Origin: Daucus carota subsp. sativus
Taxonomy: Eukaryota; Streptophyta; Magnoliopsida; Apiales; Apiaceae
Reading direction: 5' to 3'
DNA: 64,000 nucleotides
NCBI RefSeq assembly: GCF_001625215.2
Contig: NC_030381.2
Coordinates: 40,236,689-40,300,688, forward strand
Made by a program: the position numbers and the translations under genes. Shown one piece after another: positions 1 through 11,900 of this stretch; position 1 is the first letter of the stretch, and the number at the start of each line of letters is the position of its first letter. The notes below the pieces were generated by a model. That model did not search any database. It was not told where the DNA came from and saw only the letters and a list, made by a program, of their open reading frames with translations.

Positions 1-957
1 TATGTGATGTACAATTTCATGGCATGTACCTTAAAAAAGTACTGAGCACAATCAATTCAATGTAAAATAAATAACAGCTAGAGACTAGAGGTAGTTTAAT
101 TAAAAACCCATGTAATCTATGACATAGAATCTATGTATTTTTACAGCCAACAGATTCTTATTTATTATGCGCAAGAGTCAGAAGTTACTACATATGAAGA
201 CATTCATTTGTTTAAATTTGCATCACCCAGAAGCTGCCTAGAATGTAAGTATCATAAATAAGCATCAGCCATCAGGTATTTAAGGACTGTCAAATCTCCA
301 AAATTCGAAAACACTCCCAGCATGCAGTATTTGTAATTCTACTATACATATCAAGCAGAACACAGGCTTGACCTTTTACGTTTAAGCATCGATACCAGAC
401 ACAAAAAAACTTTTAAGAAAAAGAATCCTCAAATATGAATATAGGAAGCCTAGTTGTGATTATGTATTATAAACATTCTGGTAACATTAGCCTTTTCTGG
501 ATGCAATGTCTTAGAATATTTAGCGTAATAAACACTGTTGAAGCATCAATACCAGACACAAGAAAAAATTGAAGACAGACTGCCGAATATGAATATATGA
601 AGTCTCGTTGTTATTACATATTATAACATTCCTATAATTTTAACTTTCTTCGGACATGGAATGTTTTAAGACTATTTAGCAGAGTACACACTATTGACCT
701 AAGTATTCTACATTTTCTGGAAATGATGAAGTAAAATATTGTCATGAGCAAGTCAGCATCTCTCTTGTACCACCAAAAAAGATATTTAACGAGTTTCAGT
801 GGGTGATTGCAGACCCCCGAAAGAAAAAAAATTAAGAAATTAACATAGTATAAGACAAGACATATATAGGTTTGAGGAAATAACTGGAGGGAAGGGAAAA
901 ATGCAAAGAGCTAGAAAGCAAATAATATGCTCAGACAGATTAATTCCTTATACATAC

Positions 958-3017
958 CTGGTAAGTAACAGTGCCCCCAGATGACGATGGTTGTTGGAGA
1001 GTTACAGTAGATAAATTACCGCTTGCTGACAGAACGCATACGACTTGTTTGTCAACTTGAGAAAGAGACAACAATTTTGGCTGTACATACTGCAGACACA
1101 ATTTATAATCTCTAGTAAGTAGCTGATATTACTTCATCAAAACGCAGAATTCATATACATCAGAATTGTGATACATTCAATTACCAGAATGTTGCTTCTG
1201 CTTGATAATTACTACAAGTTACTTTTACAATGTCAATAGCACATGGAGGGATCCAGAGTGCTTCATATCATGCATTGATGAGAAAAATATGCCAACAGCT
1301 CCAACAATTTTAAAAAAATAACAACCAGACTACTGTTATGAACCAGTAGCGCCAAGTAACTAAATTTACCAATTATGTTGTGAAACAAGGAACTGCCATG
1401 AAACACGCTCTGGCATAGAGTCAAGCTCAAGGATCAAGATATTTAGTGCATCTAGTCTTAGAGATTCAAAGTTGACCGGTGTATACCTGATAAAATAAAT
1501 TTAAACATGGAAGAATAGAGGATGTTTTAAATTTACCTCTCCACTTCTCACTGTAATGAAATATGGCGTGAATGCAGCCCCAATACTTAATCCTGCACAT
1601 TAAAATTTCAAGGAAATATAAACTATAAAACATAAAAGGATAATATCAAATACAGAATATATAAATCGAAAAAGCTAAATTATGCTCTATGACTTAACCA
1701 TGATATAGGTTTTTATGCAAGAAGGCTATACGAATACTTTTTGAAAAAAGTATAAACTATACTCCCTCTGTCCCATTTAATTCTATATGTTTCTTTTTAA
1801 CTGCTCGACACGCATTTCAATGCTCTTATAAAATATAGTTTCGTAACTTATTTTTGAGATTTGCTTTTTCTGTATAAAAATATAACATCCAAACTTTAAT
1901 TCAGAAAAGAAAATTTTTAAAAAATAGATTGCACAACTACATTTTGCAGGAGCATTAAAGTCCGTGCCGCGTCCCCGTCCCCGTCCCCCAATGTATACTA
2001 CTCAGGGGGGGCGGAGGGAGTATATGTTTTACACAGGAAAAATTATATAAATTTCTATTTGTTAACCTTCACATATAGATATGCTCCTACACGCAAAAGC
2101 TTTATCATATAGATAAATGCAAGTAGATAAATAGATGGCACTAGACAAGCTGAAGCAAATCTAAACAGAGATCTCAGGCAGAATTAATAATTAAATTGCT
2201 AAACACGAACATGAGAAATTTATATACCTGAAATAGCAGGAGAAAGTGTCAGGGAAGAAGGTGCACCAGCTTTGTGTTTTTTACCAGAGCCCGCAGGCCT
2301 TCCTCTGCCCCTTTTCTCCAGAGACTTCGCTTGCAGCGGGGAATTCACCAGGGACGGAGACGCCACAGGGACAGTTGAAGCACCTTCAGTAGTGACCGGG
2401 TACTTTCTTGGCCTTCCCCTCTTTCGCTTCACCGCCTCCCCAACAGCAGCAGAGCCATTGTTCTGATAATTAACAACCTCGGTGTCCTGATTACTAACAG
2501 CACTGGGAGTAACACCAACAACATTTGGGCTAACAAACTGATTGCTATCGATATTACCAAAAGCATTAGGATCATCGTTCTCCGTTACCATCACATCATC
2601 GCTTTCGTTGCCGTTTTTCTCGTCGTTGTTGTTATTAACCACACCAGAAGGCACCGCTTCGGCCAATTCTGAAGCAACAGCTTCAGGCTGATGCGTCAGC
2701 GGCGCGTACACAGCATCCGCGCCATTGTCGATCTTTTGATCATCCATAACCACGTTCGAATTCTCCGGCTGAGTAGTTGCAGGCTCCGTCGGAGGCGCGT
2801 CGGGAGCAATCACGCCGTTATCATCCATAACCACGTTCGAATTCTCCGGCTGAGACACATACGTAGTTGCAGGCTCTGTCTCCGTCGTATTCGGCGGCGC
2901 GTCGGGAGCCGTCACGCCGTTATCATCTCCACCAGTACCGTAATCCATCTGTGCCTCTACCTGTGATTCTGCAATTTCCATATCAGCAGCTACAGTATTC
3001 TCAGGAAACGATGACAT
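958..3017 (-). CDS. AT-hook motif nuclear-localized (AHL) protein, 5' part; gene continues off the left edge
   Basis: AHL proteins bind AT-rich DNA in the nucleus through AT-hooks and multimerise through a PPC/DUF296 domain. Exons visible (complement): 3017-2228, 1592-1537, 1089-958; all borders are GT/AG and phases agree. Exon 1 encodes an acidic, Asn/Pro-rich N-terminus of about 195 residues, then a first AT-hook with core RGRPRKY (about 197-206) and a second with core RGRPAGSGKK (about 238-247). Exons 2 and 3 give the start of the PPC domain, recognisable by AAFTPYFITVRSGE and VCVLSASGNLSTVTLQQP. The rest of the PPC domain must lie left of base 1. The ATG at 3017 is the first in the frame. 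The two-hook plus PPC layout fits the plant AHL family (type II/III); the PPC is rather divergent. Positions 1-957 would be intron; no further exon was recognised there. Confidence 0.88.
1762..2020. mobile_element. Stowaway-like MITE in AHL intron 1
   Basis: The element starts CTCCCTCTGTCCC and ends with the inverse GGCGGAGGGAG, flanked by TA on both sides (1760-1761 and 2021-2022), as expected for Tc1/mariner-derived Stowaway elements. It has a close relative at 39833-40084 that shares the internal sequence and the GC-rich right arm. It lies in the intron between AHL exons 1 and 2 (2227 to 1593). Confidence 0.85.
2739..2921 (-). repeat. Imperfect tandem duplication inside AHL exon 1
   Basis: Two adjacent copies, about 2739-2819 and 2820-2921, share long identical blocks and stay in frame. 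They encode a repeated acidic/Pro-rich segment (DNGV.APDAPP...TEPATT...QPENSNVVMDD) at about residues 32-93. The second genomic copy carries extra codons in its middle. This is length variation in the disordered N-terminus rather than in the DNA-binding part. Confidence 0.85.
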
Positions 3018-3920
3018 AATAATTCAAACTTTAAACCCTAGTAAATTAAATTAAAATTATATATCTGACAAAAACCCTGTAACAATGAGATGCCAATCAA
3101 AACTCGTGTTCAAAACAATTTGATAAAATCAGGTTCTGTGAATTATCTGTATTTATAATATATTGAAAGAAAGATGGTGTTGATAGTTTTTTGCAAAGGA
3201 GCAAGGTGCAGTAGCTTGTGACAATATATCATGTATATGTAGGGTAACTTCGTGCTCTCTCTCAGATTAGGGGTTTGTCCATTTCCTTTCCAAGACCGAC
3301 TCGAAAAGAGGAAACTATCATATCCGATTTCGAATATACTTGTTATTTTCTACAGTATTTTGAATGGGACAAGGGTTCCTTATTTTATTATTATTAATAA
3401 AATGGCAGATATCTCAAAATTTTCACGTGTTTTATTGGATATTAAGTCATTAAAGTGACATCAACCTCAATAATATAATCATTCTAAATTTGAAAATATT
3501 TTTGTGAAAATAATTTGGAATACCAAGCATGGATTTTGATACATGATTCAAAGAATATAAAGTTTATATTCGTTTCAAAGCGGCGTACGATAATTACTCA
3601 TAAATTTTCAAGTAAAATATAATACTCCCTCCATCCCAATTATCTGTTTTGTTTGATTTTTTTATGATCAAATTGACCGAATTTTGACCGACAACCCAAG
3701 CTTTGTAATTGTTCGACATAATAACCTATCTCATTCGATATCACACATCTCTAATTCCTCCTATAAGTTACAACGCTTGGGTTATTTGTTAATCACGAGG
3801 GTTTAAGTTTTTGAGCGATTGTGATGTTACTTATAAGAGGAATTAGAGGGATGTGTGATATCGAAGGAGATAGGTTATTAATGGTGATAAACCCTAACCA
3901 AAATGGGGGGTGTGTGTAGG
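3018..3920. other. AHL upstream region with Stowaway-like end and long hairpin
   Basis: No gene seen. A Stowaway-type end (CTCCCTCCATCCC preceded by TA) begins at 3625, but no matching right end was found. Inside lies an inverted repeat with about 52-bp arms, 3721-3772 and 3825-3878, differing at only a few positions. The AHL promoter should lie in 3018-3600; no convincing element was identified. Confidence 0.5.
3721..3878. repeat. Long near-perfect inverted repeat (hairpin)
   Basis: The arm at 3721-3772 (ATAACCTATCTC...) is repeated in inverse at 3825-3878 (...GAGATAGGTTAT) with a few mismatches, leaving a loop of about 52 bases. A smaller inverted match (AACCCAAG/CTTGGGTT) flanks the left arm and sits in the loop. 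This is probably the core of a fold-back MITE; a small-RNA-producing hairpin is possible. Confidence 0.8.
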
Positions 3921-4580
3921 CTCATTATCAAATAGAAACCACTCTTAAAATTAAAACTAGAAACCAATACGAGTTAGTGATATTCTCAGTATAATTTAAT
4001 GATATTCTCTTTAGGATTTAGTGATCTATGTTGCAAGATTTAGTGAAAATTTGCAAAAAATGCCCAAAATCTCCAGATATGTTTCGAAAACTGCTTAGAA
4101 TCTCTAGATCTGTTCACGTTTTTGATTCAGATGGTGGTGACGGCGGTGGAGATGATGGAGGTGAAGGTGAAGATGGAGGAAGGATGATTGTAGCGGAAGT
4201 CTGGGCGGCTTGAAGTAGGGGGTTGGAGCGTTGCCGGAATAGTGGCCGCGGCGTGAAGTTGAGCCGAGATGGAGAAAGAAGTATGAACGGGGCTGAAGGA
4301 GGTTGAAGCAGCGACCAAGATGGGGCTGGTGAAGATAGAGGTGGAGATTGTGTTGTTAACGGAGGTGGTGGTCATGGAGGGGGCGGGCGGCATGGAGGTG
4401 GTGGTGGTTATGGAGGAGGCGACGACGGAGGTGGTGGCAGTGGCGGATGTGAAAGTGTGGTTGGTGAAGATGGAGGTGGAAATGGGGTTGTTTAAAATTT
4501 AATGGTATTTGCTTTAGGATTTAGTGATATTGTAGATTGGCTTTTAGTTTCTATCGTAAGTAGGTTTCTGTTGGAGTAAG
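3921..4580. mobile_element. GGN-rich repeated element, left copy
   Basis: This stretch has a strongly purine-biased GGA/GGT core (about 4130-4490) and ends GGTTTCTGTTGGAGTAAG just before a short TA repeat. The same sequence, inverted, occurs at 63645-64000, including the flank with 'tagaaactaaaa' and 'tccaa.ggaaacc'. Both ends carry related inverted blocks around AGAAACC, suggesting a non-autonomous transposon. Open frames in the core are artefacts of the GGN composition and differ between the copies. Confidence 0.6.
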
Positions 4581-4599
4581 ACCATATATATATATTTTA

Positions 4600-7500
4600 T
4601 ATATGTATGTATCGAAGGACGTGGTCAGCTAGTCGTTAGATACAAAAACGCCATGTCACTCCTGTTGCTTTATGGATTGTTGCCACGTCAATAGCTCTGT
4701 TAACTTTTTCAAAAGAAGTTAACAATGCGAAATTTAACAATGGATTAGTCTTTTAAATGAGTCATCATGGAGACCTATCTGCCACTTGATACTTTTTGGT
4801 GAGATGAGTGACCTGCTTGATATAAAACTCTAAAAAATAATAATAATTTTTGTGAAATTTGATAATGAAAAGGATTTATATCAAATAGGTCACTCATCTC
4901 GTCAAAATTTAGTGTTTAACCTGTGTTTGGGGACACGATATAAAAAAAAAGCGTATATACATATTTAACAGTGTCTTGATGATCAAACAATGAGACGCTG
5001 AGGTATGGCAAAAAAAATTTGATACACATCTTCATAACGAAAAATTTAAATTAAAATAAAATTTATTAAAGAAATGGAAGTCACTGGGCACACACGAGTA
5101 GATGAATAAATACAATTAATTCGAACCTTTTTTTTAGCAAAAAACGAAAAATGTCTATATTTTAAAGTCTTAGTGAATCCATATCATTATTATTTTAAAA
5201 TTATAAATATTAAAAGCAAGTAATGTACAAATTAAAAAATTTATATTTGTTTAAATATATTATTATATCATACATACCACATATTTTTAAGAATTTACAT
5301 TTAATATATAAAACAAATATTTTATTTATTACTTAAACCGTTTTGACCAATTATTAGTCAAAACTTTACTATGCTCATCCTTGTTTTTGCTTTCCCTGTG
5401 CCCCTGAAATGATTCTTCTGTCCCCGTATCACAAATTATACTTAAAAATAATGTAAAAATTCATGTGACGGAATATATACCCCTGTAATTTAATCTTCCT
5501 TCACATCACTCTATTCTCGTTCTCCCAAAACATGAAACATATAGTACGATATATCTGTATTCAGAAAGGCTGCATGGCTGCAATCACCATCACAAAGATC
5601 TCTGCTGAAATTAAAAACTTTGCATAGCTATAGCAACGTTCAACAAATACACGAGGCCAGACAATTCCTGATAGTCAAATATCTGAACTTTAAACAATTA
5701 TGCAACATAATTATTACAACTAGCTTCACAAAAAAAAAAAAAAAAAAAAAATTATGCACACAGTAGCAAAGGGTATTTTCCTTCCCTTCACTATACACTC
5801 ATCCCATAATTTAGCCAACAGCAGACCACAAAAGGTACGTACAAATTTGACAACTTTTTCAGTGTCAGCCCAAACTTGTGTTAGAAGTGGATTCAGACAA
5901 ATGGAGCACTAAATGAAGAACTAATAAATTCATCAACTATGACATGCAATCGCACAATGTTATTTACTGGTATTGTGATGGTACGAAACGCTATATAATC
6001 AGAACCAGGGTTTAGACCATAAGGTAATCATATGTTGATTCCTTGTGACAAGATTGCAGGAAACCAGATTCCAGCAATCAATTAGATACATACAACACCA
6101 GTTTTTACGAAGACTTCACGGGACACTATTGTTATACAAACTGGTTAAAGAGCAGACGATGCCCTTCCATTTTCTGTACTCTGAGGGGTTCAGAAGAGCA
6201 TTCCTTGGTTTCCTAGGTGACCAAGACCACAGATGACCTGCAAAGACAAAATTGTGGCAAACGTTAGTAACCTATTTTGCGGATCAAATAAAGATTGATC
6301 TATATATAAATGGGAATCTGTTGGGATATATTTTTAGACAATCTGGAGAAAGTAGGAGGGCGTTTGGTTGCTTCAAACAAACTCATTTTTATTCTTAGTC
6401 AAAAATTTGTGTGTAACAAGTAAAAACGTTCTACTAATTTTAAAATTAACAAACTTAAAATCAGACCAAGACCATTGCACCAAGTACCTACTTTGATGAT
6501 TGTACCCCTACTGGGATGACATGACGGTCAAGCATTAATTACAATGGGTAAAAGCTTACATTTAGCTGTCAAGAGAGTCTAGGTATATATTAACTCATGT
6601 AATAGTACATGAACAAAATTAGATCCGGGAAAAGGCCCTTTTTCCCCTTTTGTCAAACATAACTATCCAAATTATCATATTTGATAGTCGCAGCCAAAAT
6701 ATTTCATATAAACTATCTGAATTTGTATCTCAGATAGGCATATGCGGCTGCATGTCTTTTACAGAATATGCTGATAAAAGATGCATATCAAGTGGAGACA
6801 TTTTTTGAGAGTGCATATCAGATGGATACAAAATTCTACCTCATGGTCGCTCATAATTAGGTATCGAACCGGAGATACAAGTCAAAGAGTAGGGTTGTGA
6901 GGTCTTGGTCGGAGAAATCATACATTAAGCATAGGATCTAAAGGGCTTTCTGACAGAAATAGGTCGAAGCGACAAGTTTGTTAGAACAAATGGAAATTAT
7001 ATATGGATGAATTATTGTAGATTTGTGGGTATATACAAGGAAGTTATAACTTATAAGTATTGATTTCTGATGCATTGTACCAGTGCTCGAGAGAGTAAGT
7101 GGCGTAAATTGGAAAAGAGGACAGGAGTAAGGCGTATAACCTAGTATTTGGGGATTTTTAGGTGTACATTATTCCTTTATCATAATCTAGAAAGCAGGGA
7201 TTCTTCAGTACCCAGACAATCCCAGTCTCCACACACCCCATATCGGATACTCAATATACTCATGTAATCTTAACCAAAATTTTTCTTTTCACCATTTGTG
7301 CCACACAAATAGATGATTTGACGTAAATTTGTGTGTGCTTCAGATGATTATATTATGTATTTAATTAAATTCACATTAACTTATTAGTTTTGCTCCGAAA
7401 ATTGTCATTCATAACATCAAATATATATTTATTATATGTTGTATCCCCAACACCCAAATCCCCATATTTTAAATTTGCTTAATCCATTCCTGTGTCCTGC

Positions 7501-8870
7501 AACGCACACCCTGCACCCGCACTCATGCATCTTGGATCATAACGATCAGTTGCAAGTGTACAATAAAGACATGGTGATTGAGAGCAGACTTTGCAACTCA
7601 GATAAGAATAGGACAGTACAACACATTATCACCCAGTGTGCATGGACAGTAAAAACGGGCAATAACCTGAACATGGATAATAATGGCATTGTACACTCAC
7701 TCCACTTATAATAAACTGCTCCTTATTACACTCATTTATGACACTCACTCCCTCTCTTTATATAATCAATATCCATTCTGCCAATGTACACTGCATTTAT
7801 ACTTAACTGCTCCCTGTTATATTCAATATTTGATTGTACACACCAATGATACCCGACTGGAAGCTAATAAGCTATAGTAAGTGTTTTTAGTAGACTTTAT
7901 CAGCATCATGTAATGTTTGTGGTAAATCCATATACCTGTACTTCAGTATTTATTCATTTATTATTTATACATATATTTTTTTTTTATAATATTTGATTTT
8001 GTTGAAAAGATGCAATTGTGGTAATATGTAAGTGTCTTTCACTTACAATAAGTTTTTAGATAATTAGAGTGTTAAAATATGAATGTTTTTGGATGGACAT
8101 GTTCTTATTAGGCCATTTAAAGCAAGTTTCTAATAATTAGTTCTGTCAATATAAATTAAAATATAGATAGACCCAAAAGATGTGTTTAAATTAAAATGAT
8201 CGGAAGCATTTTAACTAGAATAGTGTATGCCGGTATATGTTCTAAAATTTATTATTAAAAAAAAAAAAGTCTTCTACGTCGGCCCAAATACCTAATACCG
8301 ACAAACTAAAAGTTTTAATTTTTCGACTTTAATTCCATGCAGTGTATATGTAACTTTTAATATTTCAATATCAACAATACATAATTTTATATTTCATTTC
8401 ATTTTAGACGTGACTTTAAAATATATCTAAATAAGAAGGGTTACTTTTCATAAATTCATTAAAATATATTCAAATGTAAATACCCATAAGATATGTGTTT
8501 AAATTATATTTCTAAATGTGTTTTATTAGAGTGGAGTAGGACCGTTAAACTATGTTTAAAAAAAAAGAACTATTGAAATGGCCCAAATACCAATGACCAA
8601 TCTCTTCTGTATCAGCTTTAATAGTATAGTAAGTATAGTATGGATGAGTAAGCACTACATAATCTGCATTCCAATATTCACATGAGAACACACAATTACC
8701 TCATAATTGCTACAGTAGTGACTCTCAAGGTCAGATTCAGTCTGTCACTCAAGCAGCAGATGCCCTTAATCCTACACATGTTAAACCATCTTTATTACTG
8801 TCAAACATCTCGTCGGAAAGCAAAGACCTGGACAACTAAACAAACGAGCGTAGGTCAATATTACAAAGTG
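4600..8870. other. Intergenic region and presumed 3' flank of the RRM gene
   Basis: AT-rich; no coding region recognised. A poly-A tract lies at about 5729-5750. A good splice acceptor on the minus strand (TTTGCAG at about 6241-6247) could begin a 3'-UTR exon of the RRM gene, but its coding meaning is unclear. Between 6600 and 8640 I see nothing beyond AT-rich sequence. Confidence 0.4.
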
Positions 8871-8912
8871 TACCTCCAGAAGTAAGCTGTTCCATTCCAA
8901 TCGGCCTACTGT

Positions 8913-11900
8913 TCAGTCAGAACCACTATTTCGAGGGACTTGAGAGAGATTAACAGAACTTATACTCCGTGCCTGACCCATGGATGGGGACATACCTGAG
9001 GAAGTTTAAAGTTAAAACTAATATTAACCAAAAAAAAAACAAATTAACAAGTCACTGAAAACAAAATTCGATTTTGTTGTTATTATCTCTGTTTAGGCTT
9101 AAATCACCATCAACATATATTACATCAAGTCATAATAGCATATAGCTACACGAATGGTTAAATAAACATTTATCTTCTAATTCACAACACATGTATCACA
9201 TAAGTATTATATGGGGGGGCGTATATAACAACTTTTTGGATCAGCAAATATCAGAAATAATGTGAGGTTTATATTCACATATCAAACTACATAACATAGA
9301 AATGTGGTGATCAAACACATCTAAATACACATCTTTACACAAAATACATTTGTATGTTAAAGATATATTAAATACATTGTTTCTGATTAACAAGTATACG
9401 CATGTCCAAACAATTGATGAGATATAATTGCATCTGCTATTACTATCATAATAAAATTTATTTTTTGTATCTTTTTCTCTTCGAAAGCAAAACAAAAGGT
9501 ACAAAAATGAGGCATCTGAAGGCCATTTTATAGCTGTAGTGAAAACACATCTTTAAGTTTATAATAAAACTTGACCTCTTCCTCTTACAAAATAATAATA
9601 TTATCATCACCTTGGCCTTCTATTGTCGAAATTTTCATGAAGTTTCTATACAGATGCTTCATGTCCGTACATATTAACTTATAATATTTGTTTTTGCTTG
9701 TCAAGAACTTCACCTTCTCATATTATAGATTGAAAGGATGCTTCATAAATCTAACGTAATCACAAATACTAGTGATAAAGCCCCTTTTCAGCACTATCTG
9801 GCGATAAGATGCACAAATGAGCAGTAACAAAGAAAAGTCCCTTTGAGGCACCAAAAAACATATTCTAATATTGTGCTATCTTCTTATGGGATTAAACCAA
9901 AATATCATGTTGTTTCAGTAGTTAGAAAGGAGAGTTGAGGTTTGCATGATACAAAGGGCACGTCTAGACCCAGTGTACTAGCATTTTTTGTTATATTGCA
10001 GTGTGTACAGGACACAGACAAACAAGGTGACCCCATGTGTGGGTCCAGTCCAAAAGAAAAGCACAAAACAAAGTTACAGTTCAGCACAAAACAAGTAAGT
10101 ATCATGTCAGTCCAAAATGAAAGTTTGTGCCCTGTCTAATGTTAAAGGAATGTAATTAACACGTTATTGCCGATAATGGAACTTAAATTGTGTTTTTAAT
10201 TATTTTAAATATGTCAACATTTTCTTTTAATAATAATAAATTACATAAAACAATACTCGAGTTTCCGACAAAACATTAGTTGAAATGCAATTTTAAGTGC
10301 CATAAAGACTCATTTTCTGGATTGTGCTGTTTTGGGCCATTTTACTTCATATTGTGCCAAAGGACCGACACCCCAAAACCTAATATAGAATATGAAATTT
10401 TAGCAGAAAACTTGGCATATCTATGTGGCATTGTGGCAGGTCAGGCAGTTAGGATTCTTATGGTTAAAAGCACAAAGATGACTACTTATGCAATAGGAAT
10501 CCAGTCAAAAGATTACAAAATTATCCAAACACAAGTAGATATTACCAGTAAAATAAGGTGCTTGAACTGTGGGGATAGTTTCTGAGATTGCACCACTGAC
10601 ATTCGGTCTGCCATATTGCATCAGATGTGGACCTGGGCCACCTGGCATCACAAAACCCTGTATGGGCCTGTAACCGAGGGTTCCTGGCTGACCTAATTGG
10701 CCGTAGGGAAAGGCATTTGTACCAGCAGCACCTGGTACACTATACATATGTGGCTGAGGATGGCCCATATAAGAGCTATAGAAACCCTGAAAATAAGGAT
10801 CAATAAATACACAAGGAATGTAGGCACGTCATACTGATCAATAAAACTTCACTATTTTAATTCCCAAGAAACAAGGGTTCTGGTTAATAAAAAATTTTAG
10901 TTTTGATCTTATTGACCTGTGGGTACATGTATTCCGGTCCATATGCCGAGTACCTGCCAAACATTTCAGATCATATAAGTCAAATACCTATGGTAAGGCA
11001 CATTCATACATTCACATATCAGCAAGTAATTCATATCACAGTGACCCGATGTATCATCTAGGCATCACATTTTGTACCATATCACTAGAATATTATTGCT
11101 TTAATTCCTTACAAAACACTTGCATACATGGACAACTGCCTCGTGATTTTGGTTGTCTAATAATTTTAAGAAGATTACAGTACATACTACAGAAACTAAT
11201 GGTTTACAGGGAAAGAGACCAATTCTTATATCACAATAAAGAATTTAAACACTATGTCACAATGATATCCCAAGTTTTTTACAACACCAAAAATCATATT
11301 TAATCTTCAGGAAAAATCAATAATAGCTCTAAGTGAATAGAAAGTCATTTTAATTGATAGAGTGATTCTGTTTAATCCAGGTTATTTTGAATAACAATGG
11401 AGCACTTATATCCTCCAAAATTTATTGTTTCAAACATCCTATACGATCAGGCTTAGTTATAGCATGTGGACAATATGAAAACCATGTGGACATGAATGCC
11501 CTCATTCGCCATGTGAAAGAGATTTATGTTACTTGGACTCTTCATTTTGCTTTGAAATACCCATGTCGGACACTCGACACTCTGACATGGAAACTTGGAC
11601 AAGGACACTTATTTTAGGCAGAAAACATGGACATTTTTTAAAATATTACCGAGTTAGACATATGGACACGTATCCATGGCGGACACTTCTAACCGAGTCC
11701 GAGTAACATAGAAAGGGATAAATTCTTTAATGTGAGAGAAATCCACCCAGTCACGGTACTTTCAAACTAAAAAATTAAAATGCCTCAGCTCTTTATTGGA
11801 ACAAGTACAAAAGCCTACAACCCAACTGATGAACTTCAAATCAAAAGTAACAAAAGAAACTCCTGTACATCAAAACCACTCGTAACTCAACTTACCCATA

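Noticed and set aside
1370-1487. Possible cassette exon in AHL intron 2 (acceptor TTATCAG, donor-like ATTG|GTAAAT on the minus strand)
   Set aside because: The open frame does not fit the phase of the flanking exons and would add a stop. At most it is a poison exon, with no further support.
4028-4502. Open frames in the GGA/GGT-rich stretch, both strands
   Set aside because: They result from GGN composition of a repeated element. The second copy at 63700-64000 does not keep the same frame.
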